Both the position numbers and the translations under genes were made by a program. From an uncultured Bacillota bacterium (GTDB taxonomy: Bacteria; Bacillota_I; Bacilli_A; RFN20; CAG-449), in the NCBI GenBank assembly GCA_902493275.1, contig CABUOQ010000005.1, positions 6,465 through 70,464 of the forward strand: a stretch of DNA of 64,000 nucleotides, in the 5' to 3' direction. Positions 7,790-16,856 of the stretch are shown here, in pieces. Every line of letters starts with the position of its first letter. Within the stretch, counting starts at the first letter, position 1. The notes under the pieces are model-generated. The model was not told where the DNA came from and did no database searches. It worked only from the letters and a program-made list of their open reading frames with translations.

Positions 7790-9227
7790 AAATGTTGTTA
7801 TTTATGCTGAGCCTTCTTTGCAAGATGCAGTAAAAAGAAGTCGCAATCCAGTTCAAATCATTAAAGAGGAAATAAATATTCCGGATCGTCTTTATTCATA
7901 TTGCCTTGGGAAAAAATGTTTTATTAGAACATATGGTTGCCAAGCAAATGTTGTTGATTCACAAAATATTTTAGGAATATTAAATGAGATGGGTTATCAA
8001 AGTATAGATAATCCTTTTGAGGCAGATTTAGTTATTTTAAATACTTGTGCAGTGCGTGAAAATGCCGAAGATAAGGTCTTTGGTGAGGTTGGAGCCTTAA
8101 AAAAAATTAAGAAGCAAAATCCTAATTTCGTATTAGCGGTATGCGGATGTATGATTCAACAACCACATATTGTATCGCGATTGAAATCCACTTATCCTCA
8201 AGTTGATTTAATGTTTGGCACACATAATATTAATAGATTACCTTTACTTATTGATGATGTTGTATTTAATAAAAAAAGAATAATTGAGGTGTTTTCTAAA
8301 GAAGGAGAAGTTATAGAAAATTTACCTATTGTACGCGAAGATAAAATTAAAGCTTTTGTGAACATTCAATTCGGCTGCGATAAATTCTGTACTTATTGTA
8401 TTGTTCCATATACTAGAGGTAAACAACGTTCTCGTTCAAAAGAGGATATCTTAAAAGAGTGTATGGATTTAGTGCAATGCGGATATAAAGAAATCACTTT
8501 ATTAGGACAAAATGTTAATGCCTATGGTAAAGATCTTTATGATAATTATGGATTTGCCAATCTTTTAGAAGATGTAGCTAAGACCAATATTGCAAGATTA
8601 AGATTTACTACTTCACATCCATGGGATTTTAATCAAGATATGTTCGACGTAATATCTAAATATAAAAATATTATGCCTTATATTCATTTACCTTTACAAT
8701 CTGGTAGTGATAGTGTCTTAAAAAGAATGGGAAGAAGATATACATCTGCAACATATCGTAATCTTGTTGATAATTTAAAAAGGACTATTCCAGGGGTGGG
8801 ATTATCTACAGATATTATCGTTGGTTTTCCAAATGAAACAGAAGAGGAGTTTAATGATACTTTAAAAATGGTTGAATATTGTCAATATGATTCGGCCTTT
8901 ACTTTTATTTATTCTCCAAGAAAAGGCACCCCTGCCGCTAGAATCATTGATACGATTTCGATGGAGGAAAAACATCGTCGCTTTGATAAATTACTTCAAT
9001 TAGTAAATGAAATTGGATTGAAAAAATATCATGAATGTGTTGGTAAAACATACGAAGTATTAGTTGAAGGTGTCTCTAAAAAAGATGAAAGTATATTGAC
9101 TGGATATACTCCAGATAATAAATTAGTAAATTTTAAAGGTGATATTAATAAAGTAGGACAATTTATTAAAGTGAAAATAACTGAGAGTCATTTGTTCTAT
9201 CTTTCAGGTGAAGAAACAAATGAATGA
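7782..9227 (+). CDS. miaB: tRNA-2-methylthio-N6-dimethylallyladenosine synthase MiaB
   Basis: MiaB is a radical-SAM enzyme that adds a methylthio group to i6A37 in tRNAs reading UNN codons. The 481-residue protein has the N-terminal UPF0004 domain with three cluster cysteines (YGCQANVVDS, LNTCAVRE, AVCGCM), the radical-SAM motif CDKFCTYC (about residue 199), the GQNVNAYG block, and a C-terminal TRAM domain ending near residue 475. The length and all cysteines are intact. It overlaps ymdB upstream and ricA downstream; miaB-ricA adjacency is conserved in Bacilli. Confidence 0.97.
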   Translation: MAKNVVIYAEPSLQDAVKRSRNPVQIIKEEINIPDRLYSYCLGKKCFIRTYGCQANVVDSQNILGILNEMGYQSIDNPFEADLVILNTCAVRENAEDKVFGEVGALKKIKKQNPNFVLAVCGCMIQQPHIVSRLKSTYPQVDLMFGTHNINRLPLLIDDVVFNKKRIIEVFSKEGEVIENLPIVREDKIKAFVNIQFGCDKFCTYCIVPYTRGKQRSRSKEDILKECMDLVQCGYKEITLLGQNVNAYGKDLYDNYGFANLLEDVAKTNIARLRFTTSHPWDFNQDMFDVISKYKNIMPYIHLPLQSGSDSVLKRMGRRYTSATYRNLVDNLKRTIPGVGLSTDIIVGFPNETEEEFNDTLKMVEYCQYDSAFTFIYSPRKGTPAARIIDTISMEEKHRRFDKLLQLVNEIGLKKYHECVGKTYEVLVEGVSKKDESILTGYTPDNKLVNFKGDINKVGQFIKVKITESHLFYLSGEETNE

Positions 9228-9534
9228 GGAATTAAAAAGCATTATTGATGAATACATTAAAAATTACACTGACCAAGAAAAAGTTCATCAATATTTTGCC
9301 TTAAAAAAACAAATAGAAGATTCCATTGAGTTAAAAACACTTAAAGATGAATTAAAGCGTTCACAAAAAGAATTAGCTTTATCAATTAATGATAGTGAGC
9401 TCCATAAACAAAAATTAAAAGTTTATTTAAATAAAAAGGAAGAATATGAAAATCATCCTCTAATATGTAATTTTAAACTAATAGAGGATGATATTTTTAA
9501 TGATTTTATAAATTTAAAGGATGAATTAGATTAA
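9220..9534 (+). CDS. ricA: RicA/YmcA-like Com_YlbF family protein
   Basis: This small helical protein belongs to the YlbF/YmcA family. In Bacillus, RicA forms the Y-complex with RicF and RicT, which carries Fe-S clusters and stimulates RNase Y-dependent mRNA maturation. Here the 104-residue protein is mostly charged helix, with the family-like pattern IIDEYIKNY, VHQYFALKKQIEDS and LKDELKRSQKEL. The location immediately after miaB and in the same operon as rny matches ymcA in Bacillus. The ATG at 9220 is chosen because an AGGTGA site lies nine bases upstream; a GTG at 9208 is an alternative. It overlaps the miaB stop. An 11-bp terminator-like hairpin sits inside its last codons. Confidence 0.75.
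   Translation: MNEELKSIIDEYIKNYTDQEKVHQYFALKKQIEDSIELKTLKDELKRSQKELALSINDSELHKQKLKVYLNKKEEYENHPLICNFKLIEDDIFNDFINLKDELD
9452..9498 (+). terminator. Intrinsic terminator embedded in the ricA coding end
   Basis: ATCATCCTCTA (9452-9462) and TAGAGGATGAT (9482-9492) are perfect 11-base complements, followed by ATTTTT. Because the convergent sugar-kinase gene ends only four bases after ricA, the terminator appears to be built into the coding sequence. Confidence 0.55.
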
Positions 9535-9538
9535 TAGA

Positions 9539-11089
9539 TTATAATTTTTCACCAGTATACTCTCTTAGTGTGGTATATGTGCGTTTTAATTGTGGGAAGA
9601 GTTTGACATAGACATTTTTATATAAGTAGTTATATTTTTTATGATTTTCATCATTTGGTAAAAATTCTGTTTCATAATGAACCATATATTTTTTGGCTTC
9701 TTCAGCATCTTTATAAGTTCCATTTGAAATGAACCCAAGCATTGCCGCGCCTAAAGAAGATGTTTCAAAGGTATGTATTCTTTTGACCTTTAATCCAAAA
9801 ATATCAGCGGTGATTTGGCATATTGCAGGAGAAATAGCCCCACCTCCAGAAACTGCTAGTGATTCTATTTTAAAACGACCTTTCTTTTCGATTCGTTCTT
9901 TTCCTTCTCTTAGACAGAAGGCGATACCTTCAATAATTGCGCGATAAAGATGAATTTTATGATGTTTCTCAGAAAATCCAATTATTGCTCCTCTAGAATT
10001 AGGACGCTCAAGTGATGGTCCCCAGTATGGTTGCAAAATTAATCCTTCAGAGCCTGGACCAATACTGAGCATTTTTTGGTTCATTATATCTAATGTTGCA
10101 ATATTTTGAATGCCAGCTTCCAACGATTCATTAGCACAAAATTCGTCTTTGAACCAATTAAGCATCCAATATCCACGATAAATCTGTAATTCAGAATTAT
10201 AGAATCCTTTTTGGATTGAAGGATATGCTGGTAAAAATGCTGATGGTTCAACATATTTTTTAGAAGTAATAGCGATTGTAGAGGCAGTACCATATGAAAT
10301 AGAGGCCATAGATGAATCGGTGCAACCATTTCCTAAACTTTCGCATGATTTATCAGAACCTGCACCATATACAGGTAGACCTGTTGGAATGCCAGTTGCT
10401 TTTGAGAAACTTTCGTTAGTATATCCGATAATATCTCCGGGTTTTACAATTTCACAATTTAAGCGACTTGGAATGTCAAATACTCCATATTTTATATTAT
10501 TTTTCTTATAATATTCGCCTTTTTTATAATCTATTGGATAATGACCAGTTAAATTTGAGGCAGTATCTTTTAACTTTCCAGTAATTAAATAGTTGACATA
10601 GGTAGAAATATTGACATATTTATAAGTTTTATTCCAAATATCTTCTTCATTTGCCTTAACCCAGTGCGCCATCGTCTTTTGTTGGTTTGCATTGATTACA
10701 GGGGTCATTCCCACTATCCAAAATAAAACTTTCTTCCAAACTGGTAAATGCGGAATATAAGATGAAATTCTTTGATCTAACCATAATATACTGGGTCTAA
10801 GAACTTTCATGTCTTTATCTAAAAATACCGCGGTATCTCTAAATGTAGTGGCTACTACACCTTTGACGTTTTTTACTAATTCTGGGTGCTTGCTTACAAC
10901 ATTTTTTGTCGCGGTAACTAAGTATTGAAAATATACATTTGGATCTTGCTCACATAGTCCATTTTCTGATGGAATATAAGTAGGGTGATACTCTTGCTTA
11001 TCTTTTGCTAAAATGGAACCATTTTTATCAAATATTATAGCTCTTGCACTCTGAGTGCCCAAATCTAATGTTAAAATATATTCGTTCAT
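9539..11089 (-). CDS. FGGY-family carbohydrate kinase (xylulokinase-like, substrate unknown)
   Basis: FGGY kinases phosphorylate sugars or polyols with ATP in the cytosol. The 516-residue protein starts with the ATPase phosphate-1 motif LTLDLGTQSARAIIFD, and continues with the substrate-side motif LWLDQR, the phosphate-2 motif YGTASTIA, and the C-terminal adenosine motif AVSGGGAISPAICQI, so it is complete. It differs clearly from the glycerol kinase at 31.9 kb and lacks that family's operon partners. Xylulose, ribulose, fuculose or another polyol are all possible. A good AGAGGA ribosome site precedes the ATG. It is alone on its strand, convergent with ricA and divergent from cdaA. Confidence 0.85.
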   Translation of the reverse strand: MNEYILTLDLGTQSARAIIFDKNGSILAKDKQEYHPTYIPSENGLCEQDPNVYFQYLVTATKNVVSKHPELVKNVKGVVATTFRDTAVFLDKDMKVLRPSILWLDQRISSYIPHLPVWKKVLFWIVGMTPVINANQQKTMAHWVKANEEDIWNKTYKYVNISTYVNYLITGKLKDTASNLTGHYPIDYKKGEYYKKNNIKYGVFDIPSRLNCEIVKPGDIIGYTNESFSKATGIPTGLPVYGAGSDKSCESLGNGCTDSSMASISYGTASTIAITSKKYVEPSAFLPAYPSIQKGFYNSELQIYRGYWMLNWFKDEFCANESLEAGIQNIATLDIMNQKMLSIGPGSEGLILQPYWGPSLERPNSRGAIIGFSEKHHKIHLYRAIIEGIAFCLREGKERIEKKGRFKIESLAVSGGGAISPAICQITADIFGLKVKRIHTFETSSLGAAMLGFISNGTYKDAEEAKKYMVHYETEFLPNDENHKKYNYLYKNVYVKLFPQLKRTYTTLREYTGEKL

Positions 11090-11224
11090 AAATTTTCCTC
11101 TACAATTAATTATAGATATTTTTATTAAAATGTCAAAAATATATATTTTATGCTTGAAATTGGCTTTATTATTCTAATAAAAATAATAAATAAATTTTTC
11201 TTTCTTTTATTTTTGTTTTTTTAT

Positions 11225-11233
11225 TGTTATACT
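11225..11233 (+). promoter_or_regulatory. Extended -10 promoter of cdaA
   Basis: TGTTATACT is an extended -10 element 26 bases before the cdaA start; the -35 region is only a T-rich stretch. Confidence 0.4.
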
Positions 11234-11258
11234 AATATATATATTTAAGGAGTAATTG

Positions 11259-12017
11259 ATGCTTAATATATGGATTTCTAACTTCAATGAACCAATAGTT
11301 ATCGTAGATTTAGTTATTTGTATAATACTAACTATTTTAGCAATTACTTTATTAATATTTTATTTTCATAAAATTCCTACAATTTATTTAATGTCTGGTG
11401 TGCTTTTAAGCGCAGTAGTTTGCTATATATTTGGCTTACAAGCAACAGGAGTATTGTTATTTGTAATATTTATCGTTTTAGCGGGATTGTTCTCATTTGC
11501 TAATATTTCTGAATTGAGGCATTTTTTTATTAAAACGCAACAGAAGAAAAAGAAAGCTTCAAAAGTATATGATAAAGCAGCATTCTATAGAGTTATCGAT
11601 GATACAGTTCATAGTTTATCTAAATCTAAAACAGGTGCTATTATGACTTTTGAAAGATCCACAAATCTTGATGATATCATTAAAAACGGAACCATTATTA
11701 ACGCTCCAGTATCTCAAGAACTTTTAGAGACTATTTTTTATGAAGGAACAAGACTTCATGATGGGGCGGTAGTAATTAGAGATAACATAATTATTGCAGC
11801 ATCAGTTTATTATACTCCTACTACAAGAGCATTAACGGGAAAATATGGTTCTCGTCACCGCGCAGCATTTGGAATTTCAGAGATTTCGGATTCGATTACA
11901 GTTGTAGTTTCTGAAGAGACTGGAAGAGTTGCCATCGCCTATAATGGAAATTTAGAATCGGTGCCATTAGATTCGTTCTTAAGAGAATTTTCTGACATGA
12001 TGACAATGGAAGAATAA
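11259..12017 (+). CDS. cdaA: Diadenylate cyclase CdaA (c-di-AMP synthase)
   Basis: CdaA condenses two ATP into c-di-AMP, the essential osmolyte and potassium signal of Firmicutes. From the ATG at 11259 (AAGGAG site upstream; a TTG three bases earlier is less likely) the 252-residue protein has three hydrophobic segments in the first 90 residues, a short basic linker with KKKK, and a DAC domain from about residue 110. The DAC motifs are intact: LHDGAVVI and SRHRAAFGISE. In most Bacilli cdaA is followed by cdaR and glmM. Here neither follows; a hydrolase and a Mur-ligase-like gene do, after a terminator. Confidence 0.95.
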   Translation: MLNIWISNFNEPIVIVDLVICIILTILAITLLIFYFHKIPTIYLMSGVLLSAVVCYIFGLQATGVLLFVIFIVLAGLFSFANISELRHFFIKTQQKKKKASKVYDKAAFYRVIDDTVHSLSKSKTGAIMTFERSTNLDDIIKNGTIINAPVSQELLETIFYEGTRLHDGAVVIRDNIIIAASVYYTPTTRALTGKYGSRHRAAFGISEISDSITVVVSEETGRVAIAYNGNLESVPLDSFLREFSDMMTMEE

Positions 12018-12030
12018 TTTAATAAAAACA

Positions 12031-12058
12031 ATATCTTATCGAAAGATATGATTTTTTT
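12031..12058 (+). terminator. Terminator of cdaA
   Basis: ATATCTT (12031-12037) and AAGATAT (12043-12049) form a hairpin with a five-base loop, followed by a run of seven T. Confidence 0.7.
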
Positions 12059-12108
12059 CATAAAATTTCACATTTCAACATATTTTAAAATGACTAGGAT
12101 GAAATGTG

Positions 12109-12822
12109 ATGGAGATTATTGAATATATCAATGATAATAGCGATATTAATATAATTTTTTTACACGGATGGGGTGTAAATCATACTTCGCTTAGTCCTTT
12201 AGCTAAACATTTTATATCAAAATATAATGTGTATTTAATGGATTTAACAGGATTTGATAAAACAAGTTTAACGCGTGCTTATACCATTGAGGATTATATT
12301 GGAGAAATAGAACATTTTATTGCAAATAATCATCTTGAAAACATCGTTATCTTTGGACATTCTTTTGGTGGGAAAATTGCTTGTAAATTAAAATTATTAC
12401 ATCCGAATTATAAAGTTATCGCTTTAGCACCTTCGATTGTTAAAGTTCAACATCAAATAAAAATAAAAATTAAAATTTGCCTTTATAAAGTATTAAAATT
12501 CTTACATTTCAAAATTCCAACATTTCTTCAAGGTAGTAATGATTATAAAAACACTTATGGATTATTAAGAGAGACTTTTAAAAACGTATGTCATGTTTAT
12601 TTATCAAAAGATGAAATAAAACAATTAAGTGAGACCTTGATTTTTATATTTTCAGAAGATAAGCAAATTAATAATGATGCCATAAAAAAACTTCAAAAGA
12701 GAAACGAACATATTCATATCATTAAGTGCGATGGAAATCACTTTGGATATCTTAATAATATAATTGAAATTGTGCGTTTATCTAGCATATATATACATGG
12801 AGATAAAAATGAAATTTGTTAA
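12109..12822 (+). CDS. Alpha/beta hydrolase, possibly linked to cell-wall synthesis
   Basis: The protein (237 residues from the ATG at 12109; a GTG three bases earlier is an alternative) has an alpha/beta hydrolase fold: the oxyanion motif FLHGWGVNH near residue 19, the nucleophile elbow GHSFGGK (Ser about residue 84), and a C-terminal His in CDGNHFGYL. The middle lid region is short and basic. The substrate is unknown. Its stop overlaps the start of the MurF-like gene by 14 bases and ddl follows, so it may act on a wall precursor or D-Ala ester; that is inference from context. A general esterase is the alternative. Confidence 0.8.
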   Translation: MEIIEYINDNSDINIIFLHGWGVNHTSLSPLAKHFISKYNVYLMDLTGFDKTSLTRAYTIEDYIGEIEHFIANNHLENIVIFGHSFGGKIACKLKLLHPNYKVIALAPSIVKVQHQIKIKIKICLYKVLKFLHFKIPTFLQGSNDYKNTYGLLRETFKNVCHVYLSKDEIKQLSETLIFIFSEDKQINNDAIKKLQKRNEHIHIIKCDGNHFGYLNNIIEIVRLSSIYIHGDKNEIC

Positions 12823-14293
12823 CTATATAATTATCGTTATTTTAGGTAATATTTTTTTGCTATCGAACGCTAGAGTGTTAATTGAACAATACTATTCTTT
12901 AAAACGATTAATAATCTTTAAAAAACAACAATTAAGTTTTAAAGTAAATCGATTAATTACTTTTTTGACTTTTTTCGCTTTGGGAATAGTGGTTTATTGT
13001 TATAAATTTAGTGAATTAGCAGTCCTAATTATCTGTTTAAATTATTATTTATTTTTACCTAAAATTTCACTAAAAAAGTACCCATTGACAAGAAGAAGTG
13101 TCGTAATGTGTCTATTATCATCATTAATTTATATATCAATGGTTTTATTAGGAATAAGCTTTAAAGTTGAATTTTTAATTGCTTGTTTAAATTTGCTTAT
13201 CGCTAGTGCTTCATTAGTTATAGGTTATTTTATCACCTATCCTTTAGAAAAAATAATTCAAGGACACTACATAAAAAAAGCGAGAAATAAAATAATTAAA
13301 AATCGATATATATGTATCGGAATAACCGGTAGTTATGGTAAGACGACTTTGAAAAATTTTATCTATCAAATCTTAAAGACTCATTATCGAATTTCAGATC
13401 AGAATCATAATTTTAATACGATGATGGGGTTATGCAAGTATATTAATAATGTTGTTAAAGATGATGATCAAATATTAATTGTAGAATTGGGAATTGATAA
13501 ATTAAATTCGATGATTAAATTTAAAAAACTTCTTCATTTAGATTATGCTTTCATCACTAATATTGGACCGATGCATCTATCAACTTTTAAAAGTGTTGAT
13601 AATATTGCCAAAGAAAAAGCAAAAATTATGGAATTGTTAAAAAAAGACGGAAAATTATTCATAAATGATAATATTGAAGAAAAATATCGCCAATATATAA
13701 AATATCCGTATGTAGTTTTTAGTAAAAAAAATTTGCAGATAAAAGATGAATTCTTCTATCAAGTTAAATACAATGGTCAAGATATAAAAACAAAAATACT
13801 CTCTGAAAATAATTTGAATTATATTGATGCGGCGATAGAAATAGGAAAACTGCTATCATTAAATGACATAGAAATTGAAAAAGGAATACGAAATTTGAAC
13901 TTACCATCCCGCCGTGGACAATTACTCATTAAAGACAAGATGATGTTTTATGATGATTCGTATAATGCTAACTACTTACAAATGATTGATAATATCAAAC
14001 GGATTAATAATACAACATATTATAAAATAATTATTACTGGGGGATTAATTGAACTCGGTGATAAATATGAAGAGTATAATCGTAAAATCGGAGAACTACT
14101 TCTTCTTTTTGATGAAGTTTATTTAATTAATAACGATAAAAATCATCCATTAAAATTAGCATATGAAAGTAAAAAAAAGCATGGACTTATAATTTTAAAC
14201 AGTGTAACTGCAGCTTTAAAACAAATAAAACCTCAGGAAGATGAGACGTTTATTTATATTGCCGCAAAAGGCAGTGATTACTATCTCAAGTAG
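12809..14293 (+). CDS. Membrane-anchored MurF-like Mur ligase
   Basis: Mur ligases join amino acids or dipeptides to UDP-MurNAc-peptides using ATP. The start at 12809 is chosen for its GGAG site; an earlier ATG at 12764 lacks one. The 494-residue protein begins with about four hydrophobic helices (roughly residues 1-150), unlike cytosolic MurF. The catalytic part has the P-loop GITGSYGKTTLKNF, the NHNFNTMMGL segment, VELGID, and a conserved YDDSYNAN block. It is followed by ddl, whose product D-Ala-D-Ala is the MurF substrate. It could be the MurF of this organism or a specialised membrane ligase; a second murF elsewhere would decide. Confidence 0.8.
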   Translation: MKFVNYIIIVILGNIFLLSNARVLIEQYYSLKRLIIFKKQQLSFKVNRLITFLTFFALGIVVYCYKFSELAVLIICLNYYLFLPKISLKKYPLTRRSVVMCLLSSLIYISMVLLGISFKVEFLIACLNLLIASASLVIGYFITYPLEKIIQGHYIKKARNKIIKNRYICIGITGSYGKTTLKNFIYQILKTHYRISDQNHNFNTMMGLCKYINNVVKDDDQILIVELGIDKLNSMIKFKKLLHLDYAFITNIGPMHLSTFKSVDNIAKEKAKIMELLKKDGKLFINDNIEEKYRQYIKYPYVVFSKKNLQIKDEFFYQVKYNGQDIKTKILSENNLNYIDAAIEIGKLLSLNDIEIEKGIRNLNLPSRRGQLLIKDKMMFYDDSYNANYLQMIDNIKRINNTTYYKIIITGGLIELGDKYEEYNRKIGELLLLFDEVYLINNDKNHPLKLAYESKKKHGLIILNSVTAALKQIKPQEDETFIYIAAKGSDYYLK

Positions 14294-14335
14294 TAATTAA
14301 ATTTTGTTTAGATTCATAAGATGAAAGGGGATAAA

Positions 14336-15430
14336 ATGAAAAAAATATGTTTAGTGTATGGTGGTGACTCATTAGAAAATGAGATTTCAATTTTAACAGC
14401 TTTAAAGATAGAAAAAGAATTAGATAAGTATTCTTATCCACATATGTTAGTTTATTTAGACGAAAATGGTAATTTTTATACAGGAACACCATTAAAAAGA
14501 AAAGAGAATTATCAATTTAGAAGTCATTTTATTAAAGGACAATTTGAAAAAAAGAATAATAAATATTATTTTAAGACGCGCTTTAAAAAAGAAGAATTTG
14601 ATATGACTTTACTTTTATGCCATGGTCAAGGTAGTGAGGATGGGACTTTAGGTGGCTTTTTTGATACATTAAAGATTCCATGTATTTATCCAGGAATCGT
14701 AAAATCTGCCATTATTCAAGATAAAGGTTATTTTAAAGAAATAATGAAAGCCTTAAATATTGATCAGGTCAATTATTTGCGCTTAAATGAAAAAAGTTTT
14801 GAAAATATGATGCAAAAGAATACTTTAAAAATCGATTTAAAGTATCCATTGATTATTAAACCAAGCCATCTAGGATCTTCGATTGGAATAAAAAAAGTTG
14901 ATAATATAGATGAGTTAGTTTCGGCAATATACGATACGTTTAAATATGATGAAGAGATAATTATTGAAGAATGTTTGACTAAATTTAAAGAAGTTAACAT
15001 TGCCATTTTTAGGAATCATGATTTAATTATTTCTGAATTAGAAAGAGTCAATGATCAGAATTCAATTTTAACCTTCCTAGATAAATATGATAATTATCGA
15101 CCTAATGATAGCCATGTTATTCCAGCTGATATCAATCCAAAATTTAAGAAAAAAATTATTGCAATCGCAAAAAAAGTATATTTAAACTTAAATTTAAAAT
15201 CAGTTATGAGATTTGATTTTTTATTAGATGAAGAAAATGGAAAAATATATTTAAATGAAGTGAATGCCATTCCTGGATCGCTAGCCTATTATCTATTTGA
15301 ACCTTTAAAAATAAAAATGATAGATTTAATACAAATGATGATTGAAGCTTACGAAAATGAAATGCAAGCCAAAAAAAATCGCGTTCATGATTTTGAAGAT
15401 GATTTACTTTTACAATTAAAAGATAAATAA
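14336..15430 (+). CDS. ddl: D-alanine-D-alanine ligase
   Basis: Ddl makes the D-Ala-D-Ala dipeptide used by MurF. The chosen ATG at 14336 has an AAAGGGGAT site; an earlier ATG at 14321 overlaps that site. The 364-residue protein opens with KICLVYGGDSLENEIS, the family N-terminal motif (usually GG.S.EhevS), and has LLCHGQGSEDGTLGGF, the ATP-grasp stretch PLIIKPSHLGSSIGIKKV, and the metal-binding LNEVNAIPGSLAYYLF near the C terminus. It is complete. The specificity residue region could allow D-Ser or D-Lac, but nothing supports that. It closes the hydrolase/MurF-like/Ddl cassette. Confidence 0.93.
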   Translation: MKKICLVYGGDSLENEISILTALKIEKELDKYSYPHMLVYLDENGNFYTGTPLKRKENYQFRSHFIKGQFEKKNNKYYFKTRFKKEEFDMTLLLCHGQGSEDGTLGGFFDTLKIPCIYPGIVKSAIIQDKGYFKEIMKALNIDQVNYLRLNEKSFENMMQKNTLKIDLKYPLIIKPSHLGSSIGIKKVDNIDELVSAIYDTFKYDEEIIIEECLTKFKEVNIAIFRNHDLIISELERVNDQNSILTFLDKYDNYRPNDSHVIPADINPKFKKKIIAIAKKVYLNLNLKSVMRFDFLLDEENGKIYLNEVNAIPGSLAYYLFEPLKIKMIDLIQMMIEAYENEMQAKKNRVHDFEDDLLLQLKDK

Positions 15431-15501
15431 ACATTCTTTATAATATTTTTTAGGTGTGATAAAATATAAACGTTAAATATATTAGAAAGGAAAAAACGTT
15501 T

Positions 15502-16203
15502 ATGCCTACACCACATAACAATGCTAAAAATGGAGATTTCGCTGAAACAGTTCTTCTCCCAGGAGATCCCTTAAGAGCAAAATTTATTGCTGAAAATTTT
15601 CTTGAAAATGTTGTTCAAGTTAACGGAGTAAGAAATATGCTTGGATTTACAGGAACATATAAAGGAAAAAGAGTTTCTGTGATGGGAAGTGGAATGGGGA
15701 TGCCTTCATTAGGAATATATGCACATGAATTATACACTCAATATGGAGTCAATAATATTATTAGAATTGGCTCATGTGGAGCGTATTCACCAGAATGTAA
15801 ATTATTTGATGTCATTCTTGCACAAGGAGCTTGCACTAATTCTTCATGGGCTCATCAATATTCTTTGCCAGGTACTTTCTCGGCGATTGCTAACTTTGAT
15901 TTATTAAAAAAAGCATATGATAAAGCTAAAGAATTAAACATTAATGTTCATGTTGGCAATATTTTATCAAGTGATATTTTTTATAATGATCGTCCTGAAG
16001 TTTGGAAAAATTGGGCGAGAATGGGTTGTCTAGCGGTCGAAATGGAAACATATGCTTTATATTCTATCGCGGCTTCTTTAAATAAAAAGGCTTTAACAAT
16101 CTTAACAGTATCAGATTCATTTATATTTTCTGAGGAAACTACTCCTGAACAAAGAGAAAAATCTTTCTCACAAATGATGGAGCTTGCATTGGAAATCGCA
16201 TAA
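15502..16203 (+). CDS. deoD: Purine nucleoside phosphorylase, DeoD type
   Basis: DeoD splits purine nucleosides with phosphate to base and ribose-1-phosphate for salvage. The 233-residue protein has PTPHNNAKNGDFA and VLLPGDPLRAK at the N terminus, VMGSGMGMPSLGIYAHEL, RIGSCGAY, AVEMETYALY (ribose binding) and SDSFIF with the catalytic Asp. All hexameric PNP hallmarks are present. An AGAAAGGA ribosome site lies upstream, and a GTGTGATAAAATA element forms a plausible promoter around 15453-15466. The next gene begins one base after the stop. Confidence 0.96.
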   Translation: MPTPHNNAKNGDFAETVLLPGDPLRAKFIAENFLENVVQVNGVRNMLGFTGTYKGKRVSVMGSGMGMPSLGIYAHELYTQYGVNNIIRIGSCGAYSPECKLFDVILAQGACTNSSWAHQYSLPGTFSAIANFDLLKKAYDKAKELNINVHVGNILSSDIFYNDRPEVWKNWARMGCLAVEMETYALYSIAASLNKKALTILTVSDSFIFSEETTPEQREKSFSQMMELALEIA

Positions 16204-16204
16204 T

Positions 16205-16804
16205 ATGCTTTTTTGGTTGATATTTATTTTTATAATATTAATTATTATCGCTATAGTTTTAATTTTCTATAATCAAATTAAGACCTTTTTAGAAAGAACA
16301 TTTTTCTCTTTTTATGTCGGGAAAAAAATATATAAAATTGCTAAGGATAATGATTTTTATTTGCTAAATAAAGTGGCGATAAATATCGATGGGAAAACAA
16401 TTCATTTTAATCATATTCTATTCGGGAATAAATACATATATTGTATTGGAGAGAATTATTATTCTACTGGTATAAATGGTAAATTTGATGATTTATCTTG
16501 GTACCAATATCGACGAAATAATAAACATATAATTATTAAAAATCCGATGTTATTACATCGAGAAAGAGTAAATTACTTTTCTTCAATAATCTCTTCACCA
16601 AGTGATATGTGCGTAGCAACCTTTGTCGTAAACGATTCTTGCTTGATTGATGAGATTTCTGGGGCTTCAGAGAATGATAAATTAGTAAATATTAGTAAGT
16701 TACCTAAGTTAATAAAAAAATTTGAAAGTAATAATGAAGTGAACCCGATTCATGAAGAAATGCTTTATACTTTAGTTCAACAGATAAAAAAATATTGTGA
16801 ATAA
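16205..16804 (+). CDS. Membrane-anchored protein with a possible NERD (nuclease-related) domain
   Basis: The product is not firmly recognised. From the ATG at 16205, right after the deoD stop, the protein has 199 residues: one strong N-terminal membrane helix (about 2-25), then a soluble part. The segment GKKIYKIAKDNDFYLLNKV, followed by HFNHILFGNKYIYCIGENYY and a basic RRNNKHIIIKNP stretch, resembles the order of elements in NERD domains (start helix, HIDHIL strand, IEVKN core). The catalytic-like acidic and Lys residues of that core are not clear, so the domain could be inactive or the match coincidental. A strong terminator follows. Confidence 0.55.
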   Translation: MLFWLIFIFIILIIIAIVLIFYNQIKTFLERTFFSFYVGKKIYKIAKDNDFYLLNKVAINIDGKTIHFNHILFGNKYIYCIGENYYSTGINGKFDDLSWYQYRRNNKHIIIKNPMLLHRERVNYFSSIISSPSDMCVATFVVNDSCLIDEISGASENDKLVNISKLPKLIKKFESNNEVNPIHEEMLYTLVQQIKKYCE

Positions 16805-16812
16805 TATAAAAT

Positions 16813-16856
16813 AGATACCCGATAATCATAATTACGATTATCGGGTATCTTTTATT
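16813..16856 (+). terminator. Strong terminator between convergent genes
   Basis: A perfect 15-bp stem is formed by 16813-16827 and 16836-16850 (AGATACCCGATAATC and its complement), then TTTTATTTT on the plus strand. It ends the deoD transcript and may also serve the minus-strand DUF378 gene. Confidence 0.85.
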
